This document shows positions 58,374-64,000 of a stretch of DNA of 64,000 nucleotides, piece after piece; within the stretch, counting starts at the first letter, position 1, and each line of letters begins with the position of its first letter. The notes beneath the pieces are model-generated. The model ran no database searches and had not been told where the DNA came from. It saw nothing but the letters and a program-made list of their open reading frames with translations. The stretch comes from Oncomelania hupensis (Eukaryota > Mollusca > Gastropoda > Littorinimorpha > Pomatiopsidae), in NCBI GenBank assembly GCA_036898135.1, contig CM072512.1:18420118-18484117 (forward strand). The letters run 5' to 3'. Both the position numbers and the translations under genes were made by a program.

Positions 58374-59474
58374 CAAATCGGGTATATTTAACGGCTAGCT
58401 GTTTTCCTTGTTTATAAAAAGATTTGTTCCAATAGCAAAGAATGGCGTGTGACATTCAGACTCGCTTCCCCCTGGGAAATCACAACAGCGTCTGTCGTGC
58501 TGCTGAACAAAGACATACAGATAAGGACGTACTCTTTAAAGCAAGACTGTTTACGAACACGTAGACTGTATTTCGTTTATGTATGTCGTTTTTTGTTTAT
58601 GTATTTAATTATAAGTATGTTTATTGTTAATTTATTAATTTATTTTTAAGTATGTCTATTGTTATTTTATTTTATTTTATTTTATTTTATTTTATTTCGA
58701 CTGCTTTCACTTTCTTCTTTCACACACCATTCTAGGACATCTCATGACACTGGCGGCAAAATAAACGAACAAGACATATGCCCTGAGGCCATACTCTCTT
58801 TCTCTTTCTCTCTCACACACACACAACGCGCACGCACACACGCACACACAACACATACGCATGCACGCTCGCACACACAACGTATACAACACACACGTGT
58901 GCACGCACGTGCGCACACAAACACACACGTTTACGCCAGCTAAGGTCAGATACTGGAGCCTCTAGTTGCGGAACTATTGACCCAATGGCCGAGAAACGAT
59001 TGTCTGAATGTATTGATTCATTGATTGTTCTGTTTATGTTATTTTTAATGGGTAAAGATTGGAACTGTCCTGATAAAGACAAACTCTTCTTCCCAAAGGG
59101 ACTGGTAACATTGTGGTCGAATCAAACCATCTTTGGAAATGCTTTCTGCAAAATATGGTTTCTGTAGTCTATTTCTGGAGAACCTACATCATTTCTATTT
59201 CCTTCTGTTATTCTTTTTTTTTCTGGAACCTCTGTAAAGCATTAATACGTCAACGAGGGATTGAAGATTCATAAAAGGCTCTATTTTTAATTTCGCTTTT
59301 GGCAGCGATGACGCGATACAGAAAGCTAGACGCATACTGTGGGAGTTTAACAATGTACCTTTGACGATATAGTACCGGCGGATTTGTTCTGTTCAAATAT
59401 GGCAAATGCATTGAGCAACTCTTGAGCTTGAAAAGTGTTATATAAGAACGACAACATAAAATAAATATTGTCCA
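58374..59474. other. No gene recognised; TTTTA and CA stretches
   Basis: A (TTTTA)n stretch (about 58662-58697) and CA/GC-rich repeats (about 58813-58930). The rest is unique. Confidence 0.5.
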
Positions 59475-59658
59475 TAGGATAGGATAGGATTATAGCTAAC
59501 CAACAGCAAAGACTCAACAAAGTAGTTTCATTTCTAAATACCACAAAAGAGCAGAATAAGGACAGTAGGATAGGATAAGATTATAGCTAACCAACTGTCC
59601 TTATTCTGCTCTTTTGTGGTATTTAGAAATGAAACTACTTTGTTGAGTCTTTGCTGTT
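59475..59658. repeat. Perfect 65-bp inverted repeat with flanking direct repeat
   Basis: The arms 59502-59566 and 59594-59658 are exact reverse complements separated by 27 bp. A 30-bp direct repeat (taggataggat...gctaaccaac) occurs just left of each arm (59475-59504 and 59566-59595, one mismatch). The order is therefore repeat, arm, repeat, inverted arm. Confidence 0.97.
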
Positions 59659-59994
59659 TTATTGTAGAGATACTCAGAGTTCATGTGTTGTTGAGGGTGT
59701 TTGGTTTTTTTTATTTTCACCAGAAGACATCATTCTCACCAAAGAAAAACATGATATGTAGGTTATACTTTTGCCGTCGACATCGTCGTCGTTGTCTCTA
59801 TAATTGTTGACTGTAATCCCTTTATGTTTAGGCTGATTTTGTTGTTGTTGTTGTTGTTGTTGTTGTTGCTTTTTTTGTTATCGAATTGTTTTTATTTATT
59901 TTCATTTCCTTATGTCCGTCTAAATAAGGCAGTTGAGCCAGAACCTGTACCAGTCTCACCTCCCCTCAATCCATCGACTTTCCAGGTCGTCTGA

Positions 59995-60180
59995 GAAATA
60001 GGAAGGCAGAAGAAGCGGACGTACGCTTCCATAGCGTTCTGTTTGGCAGCCGTTGACAGGAGGACTGGCATGGTCGTACCAGTCTATTCCTTGACGTTGT
60101 CGGACCAGCTCTTCCACTGGCACACGTGTCTACCACCGCCTTCCGCCATTTTTTGTAGGATGGTCTTGGACAGGCTCTGG
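59995..60180 (-). pseudogene. 3' end of a second RTE-type LINE
   Basis: Minus-strand reading gives SKTILQKMAEGGGRHVCQWK, SWSDNVKE-stop-TG and a Tyr-Val-Arg end. This matches the layout of the C-terminal TILQGTVQGGRRRGRPKKRW...DNIREWTG region of copies A-D. It diverges enough to be another family. The WTG Trp is replaced by a stop (TAG). There is no GGATA tail. Upstream RT is absent. Confidence 0.6.
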
Positions 60181-60233
60181 TTCGGGAGCTTCACACCAAA
60201 TACAGGCTGCCATGAGTCGAAATATTTCTACAC

Positions 60234-60260
60234 AAAATACAATACAATACAATACAATAT
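60234..60260 (+). repeat. (AATAC)n microsatellite
   Basis: Five tandem acaat/aatac units followed by atatttcg. Confidence 0.9.
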
Positions 60261-61110
60261 ATTTCGAGGCTCTGTTTTGAAAGATAGAAAGTAAATCTGC
60301 GGAAGAAAGGTGATGGAGTTGGACCTGAGAAAAGTGAGGTCTCTAGAGCCTCTTTCCTTTTCGTCCAAAAAGGTTGCTGGATAATCTTGACTGTTATTTC
60401 TCTACAAACTTTTTTGTAGTGGCAAAGCATAGTTGTGTTGTCTTTTTTAACGGAGAGATCATTATTAAAACATTGTAACCCTCATTATCTCAGATACAAT
60501 GACCCTCCTCAGCAAATAACCTGCAGAATGTCGTAGCGTACTGGACTGTTCCTTTTCTTTGGACTGTGTCTCTGACCCAGCGAGACAGATGCCATTGGTC
60601 AATTAATTGCTTTACCGTGCTTAATCATCGACAGATTGCCCTAGTTATGATATTTCTACCTATCAAGTAACATGGCAGGTTGAAAGCTGTCTACTAATCA
60701 GTGTTGCACAGTCGTGGGTCCACAGCCCTGTGACGGAGGCAGGCTTCGATCGGTTCCAACCTTTAAGCCCCCTCTTGTAGCAATCTTCGCTCTGGGCTTC
60801 GATACTCAGGAATCTGACTCGGTGCATGAAATCATCAGTTGCGTAAGCGAAATGTCTGCTTCTCTGATTTTTCAACTTAATGCACTAAAATCAACAAACT
60901 AAAACTTAGAAGTTCAGATTATTTTTGTTGTACAGAAATAACGATGTTGTGGATTCATCTAGAAGCAATAATATACCAGGCATCCAGAAATGTTTGTTGA
61001 TAATATCGTTGCGTCTGCTCGCGTCCCGGGCCACCTGAAAGAAGTGCTTGGCTGGCCTGAACGGTAAAGATCGATAGCATCCACGTAAAAGCCCATTTTA
61101 GCTCCTGCGC
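60261..61110. other. No gene recognised
   Basis: Unique sequence. A 70-residue minus-strand frame (60663-60875) has no recognised family. Confidence 0.4.
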
Positions 61111-61207
61111 CGGTGCGTTGTTATAGACTACTTACATGCTTTAACGACGCGAGCAGGCCCAGACACTGAGGCAGACAGGTGTGGGTCCTCTTCTCGATCT
61201 TGTCTTC

Positions 61208-61385
61208 TTGCATGGTCCAATAGTTGGGAAGAGGAGAATCAGAAGATAGCACTGTTGTGTCATGTGTATCTTGTATACCTGTTTGTCTGTCTATGTGTTT
61301 CTCAAACCTGTCTGGCTGCATGGTCCAGTAGTTTGGAACGGGAAGACAAACTAGCATTGTTGTAGCATTTGTATCTTGTAGACCT
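61208..61385 (+). repeat. Divergent tandem duplication, about 110 bp apart
   Basis: tgcatggtccaatagttggg (61208) and tgcatggtccagtagtttgg (61317) begin two similar blocks. Each has a conserved agcactgttgt/agcattgttgt and gtatcttgta region. Confidence 0.8.
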
Positions 61386-61554
61386 TATTTCTTAAAGTAG
61401 CTCTCTGTCTTTCTTCTGTCTATCTGTTTGTATATTTCTGTAATTGTGCTTGGTTTGTTGTCTGTACATGTGCATCAGTCTTCTGAAACCTCCAGTAGCT
61501 GGGGATAAAGATAGTCAACATAAATCAGAATGGCGTTGTTATTTTGTAGTGTGT

Positions 61555-61623
61555 GTTTGTGTGGGTGTGTGTGTGTGTGTGTGTGGTTGTGTGTGTGTGT
61601 GTGGGGGGGGGGGTGTGTGTGTG
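61555..61623 (+). repeat. (GT)n microsatellite with G-run
   Basis: GT tract interrupted by about ten G residues near 61603. Confidence 0.93.
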
Positions 61624-61680
61624 AACCTGTCTATTTGCCTCTGTGGATTTGTTAATTCCGTCATTAGCATGGGAACAGTC

Positions 61681-61905
61681 CCATCGCCCTAGCTCAAGTG
61701 GTAGAGCGTTCGACTGGCACACCGATGACACAGGTTCGAATCCCGTGAAGGGCAATTAAAAGTGTCCATTTTTCCACTGTCCATTTTAGCAGTAGGATTG
61801 CTCTGATAGTTCAGTGTTGATTTAGGTCCATACCCCATGTTCTCTGGGAGGATTATCCCCTGCCATATCGCCAATGATGGGTGTAGATGCATGGGAACAC
61901 TGACA
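61681..61905 (+). mobile_element. tRNA-derived SINE, family B, third copy
   Basis: Box A (cctagctcaagtggtagagc) and box B (aggttcgaatcccgtg) are followed by the family body (taggattgctctgatagttc, gtgttgatttaggtcc, catatcgccaatg). A 5-bp insertion between the boxes (gatga) distinguishes it from the 54-kb copy. Confidence 0.83.
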
Positions 61906-62170
61906 TTTGGAATCTGGCAATTGTAAGAGATTACTAAACTTCGCACTTCGGGTACTTCTGTCAACACTGCAACTCGATAGGGGCGAACAACTGGCTCCAA
62001 TTGGTCGACTTAGCTGAAGTTCCAACTCGGTGACGCTCACTACATTCGCGTCCAACTTTCCAAAGACGATCTCCTGGTCCAAATGTCGTGCAGGGTCGCT
62101 CAGTTGTCCGGGGCAGTCTAACAGTGCGCTCTAAGCTTCACGTTGGCACCTTTTATCCCTGCAGAAGATC

Positions 62171-62218
62171 GCACGTGTGTGTGTGTGTGTGTGGGTGTGT
62201 GTGTGTGTGTGCGTGTGT
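62171..62218 (+). repeat. (GT)n microsatellite
   Basis: About 47 bp of GT with ggg and cg breaks. Confidence 0.93.
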
Positions 62219-62289
62219 AACAGGACCTTGAGCACATAGCTCTTTGAAATGAAAAGTACTGTAGAAAATAACAAAATCATTTCAGTTAA

Positions 62290-62644
62290 AGGGCCCATAA
62301 ATCACACATTTCAGCGTCAAAAATCATTTTCGAATCACAGTGAGTGTTGTCCAACCAGATAAAAACGAGAATAGCCCTTTTTTTCCACTCTTCTAAATGT
62401 ACATCGATAAATTCGCGTGTTGATGTGCCTATTAATAGCAACAAGGTTGATTCTAAAAATAGCACCGCAGCGAAAGTGTGTATGGTACAGGCACAGTCGT
62501 TTGTTTACATAACAAAAAAGAGACGCCGTAAATTCAAAGCTTGGCGTTTGGTTTGAGCAACGATTTCATTATAATATAATGTCAGCAGATATTATCATCT
62601 TTCATTCAGACAACAATGCAATTTCGCGAATAAAGTAATTGTCC
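62290..62644. mobile_element. TTAA-flanked MITE, copy 2
   Basis: It begins TTAA-AGGGCCC (62286 onward), as copy 1 at 2883 does. It aligns through atgtgcctattaat and cgtttgtttacataacaa to caacaatgcaattt. It ends near gtcc-TTAA (62645-62648), with about 35 bp lost before the end. Confidence 0.68.
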
Positions 62645-62648
62645 TTAA

Positions 62649-62937
62649 AAATTAAAAAAGCATCCTTTATACCCTGTTAGACAGTGGTGTCTAGGTATAT
62701 GGGATCAATTTGAATAGATTAGGTCTTTGGATAAAATACGACTTAAAGTCATCCAAAGAACAGCCAAGAATAATATGAATATAAGCAGTTTTGATGGCTT
62801 GATAAAGATTTGAATAAAAATCGAAATGTTGCCTCGAACCTCAACTTGGGTGTTTCTGCTTGTTTTGTTCACCTGATATAAACAGTTTTTCAATTAAAAG
62901 CGAACGTTAATACACCCGATCGTCACTGTATTTATTT
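62649..62937. other. No gene recognised
   Basis: AT-rich unique sequence. Confidence 0.4.
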
Positions 62938-63020
62938 GATGTATTTATTTAATCGTTCTTATATAGCGCTTTTTCAGCTCAAGAGCTGCTCAAGGCGCTG
63001 GCCGATACAGGATCTAACTC
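62938..63020 (-). mobile_element. SINE 3' fragment with CR1-type end
   Basis: On the minus strand, ggccagcgccttgagcagct is followed by gaaaaagcgctatataagaac and a taaataca tail. It corresponds to the 3' half of the SINE at 63724-63924. Confidence 0.75.
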
Positions 63021-63717
63021 AATCATAGTATAGTATTTATATTGGTTCAATCCTTTCCAATAAAAATGACATAAGGAGTACATGAAAACACGGAAATTAC
63101 TTGAGGCTGACACATTGTGCAAGTTGAACGAACTAATTAATTTAGGCTTACTAGTAGGGTACTATCTAATTCCCATAGCGTCTATAATAATAATATATTA
63201 ATATGGTTAGACTGTTTGCCTTCTGTGTGGACGTTATTATAAAATATAAAATGCTTTTGTGAGAATTCGTTGAGACTGCTCCGTTGCCATCATGCATATC
63301 AGTTTCAGGTAGAATTATTTTGTTGTATACTTGAGAAATATGTGTGTGCGTGTGTGTGTAGGGGAGGGGGGCAGGGAGGAAGCGGAGAGATAAGAAAACA
63401 AGTGGTATTGTTTGAATCCCCACAGAATCAGGAAATTTATCATTTCAATGACAAATACAACAACACTCTTCTGTCTTCGTCGGTTGCAGCGCAGCATCAC
63501 AAAACGCATCGTTTAATGGAAGTCAACACTAGCGTCAGCAGAAATAAAATAATGGCGCTCTAATGGCAAAGCAATAAACAAGAAGTGATGAACAATGAAA
63601 GTGATATACACACATGGCCAGCAGAGCTACGACGATACCTCAACCACTCTTATAAATGAGGGAATTAACAACAGCAGGCACCCCATCCATTCCTCCCCTC
63701 TCCCTCCCTCCCAAAAT
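63021..63717. other. No gene recognised
   Basis: Unique AT-rich sequence with a short GT/G-rich stretch (about 63342-63375). Confidence 0.4.
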
Positions 63718-63723
63718 AAAATA

Positions 63724-63924
63724 AAATAATAATAATAATGATAATAATAAATAAAGGAGATTTCTCTTATATAGCGCTCTTACAAGCTCAGAGAGCTTCT
63801 CAAGGCGCTGGCCCGTAATATCCAGCAATCACAAAATAGTTTGCTGAAGTCAGGGTTCGAAACCACGTCGCTCAAGACGCACTCACACAAGTCGTGCTCT
63901 CTGACCACTGAGCTAACCCTGCCG
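63724..63924 (-). mobile_element. tRNA-derived SINE with CR1-like 3' tail
   Basis: The minus strand starts gcggcagggttagctcagtg (box A; reverse complement at 63907-63920) and has box B ggtttcgaaccctga. A short body with aaggc/ccttgag motifs follows. The 3' end is gagcgctatataagagaaat with a (TTATTATT) tail. The GCGCTATATAA end is the same as that of the CR1-like LINEs at 30.1 and 32.4 kb, which suggests that their reverse transcriptase mobilises it. Confidence 0.85.
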
Positions 63925-64000
63925 CATAAGATAAATACTGTAAATAAATTTTAAAAGTAGTTCTGTTTCTGATTTCTTTGTAATGATACAACGGACATTT

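Overview
The window looks like repeat-rich animal nuclear DNA. It has no bacterial-style operons, no convincing spliced host gene, very many microsatellites, and a mixed load of non-LTR retrotransposons (RTE-like, CR1/L2-like and an I/Nimb-like element with RNase H), tRNA- and 5S-derived SINEs, a solo LTR and several cut-and-paste transposon remnants. This mix suits a lophotrochozoan, most likely a mollusc. That is inference from the repeat types, not from a diagnostic gene. Every long reading frame I can assign belongs to a mobile element. The tRNA-like sequences seen are SINE heads rather than tRNA genes.

Layout. 0-3.3 kb: two opposed copies of a palindromic 59-bp minisatellite, a hAT remnant with a BED zinc finger (798-1582), a 192-bp hAT MITE (2164-2355) and a TTAA-flanked MITE (2883-3277). 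5.2-5.8 kb: the first copy of a 0.55-0.7 kb retroposon that I call R; it has no obvious Pol III head and usually a (TGTAA)n tail. 7.5-10.9 kb: nearly full-length RTE-like LINE (copy A, minus). 10.9-13.0 kb: R2, then a 5S-derived SINE split by R3. 13.1-14.3 kb: 1.2-kb hAT-type element. 15.3-17 kb: minisatellites. 17.3-19.6 kb: CR1/L2-like LINE interrupted by a 913-bp TIR element. 20.2-23.5 kb: CR1-like RT fragment, R4 and an ORF1-like remnant. 25.5-28.5 kb: RTE copy B (plus). 29.6-30.2 and 32.4-33.7 kb: CR1-like 3' ends. 34.1-34.7 kb: RTE copy C. 36.3-37.8 kb: a tRNA-SINE split by a solo LTR, then R5. 38.8-40.1 kb: degenerate CR1-like LINE. 40.8 kb: perfect 60-bp inverted repeat. 41.6-44.6 kb: I/Nimb-like LINE. 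45.5 kb: a 37-bp micro-insertion of R. 47.1-47.4 kb: pogo/Tigger-like MITE candidate. 48.2-50.6 kb: RTE copy D inside a 92-bp target duplication. 50.7-52.6 kb: R6 and R7. 53.4 kb: intact 5S-SINE. 54.4-56.1 kb: tRNA-SINE and CR1-like RT. 58-64 kb: microsatellites, a 65-bp inverted repeat, a second RTE-type fragment, a second TTAA MITE and further SINEs.

How the parts relate. Autonomous and dependent elements share machinery. A tRNA-SINE at 63.7 kb ends in the same GCGCTATATAA-(TTA)n tail as CR1-like LINEs at 30.1 and 32.4 kb, which suggests the LINE reverse transcriptase moves it. R copies have 9-14 bp target duplications, 5' truncation and a short-repeat tail, so they look moved by target-primed reverse transcription, but their partner LINE is not identified here. 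Nested insertions with visible empty sites (R3 in the 5S-SINE, the LTR in a tRNA-SINE, a TIR element in a LINE) give a relative order of insertion.
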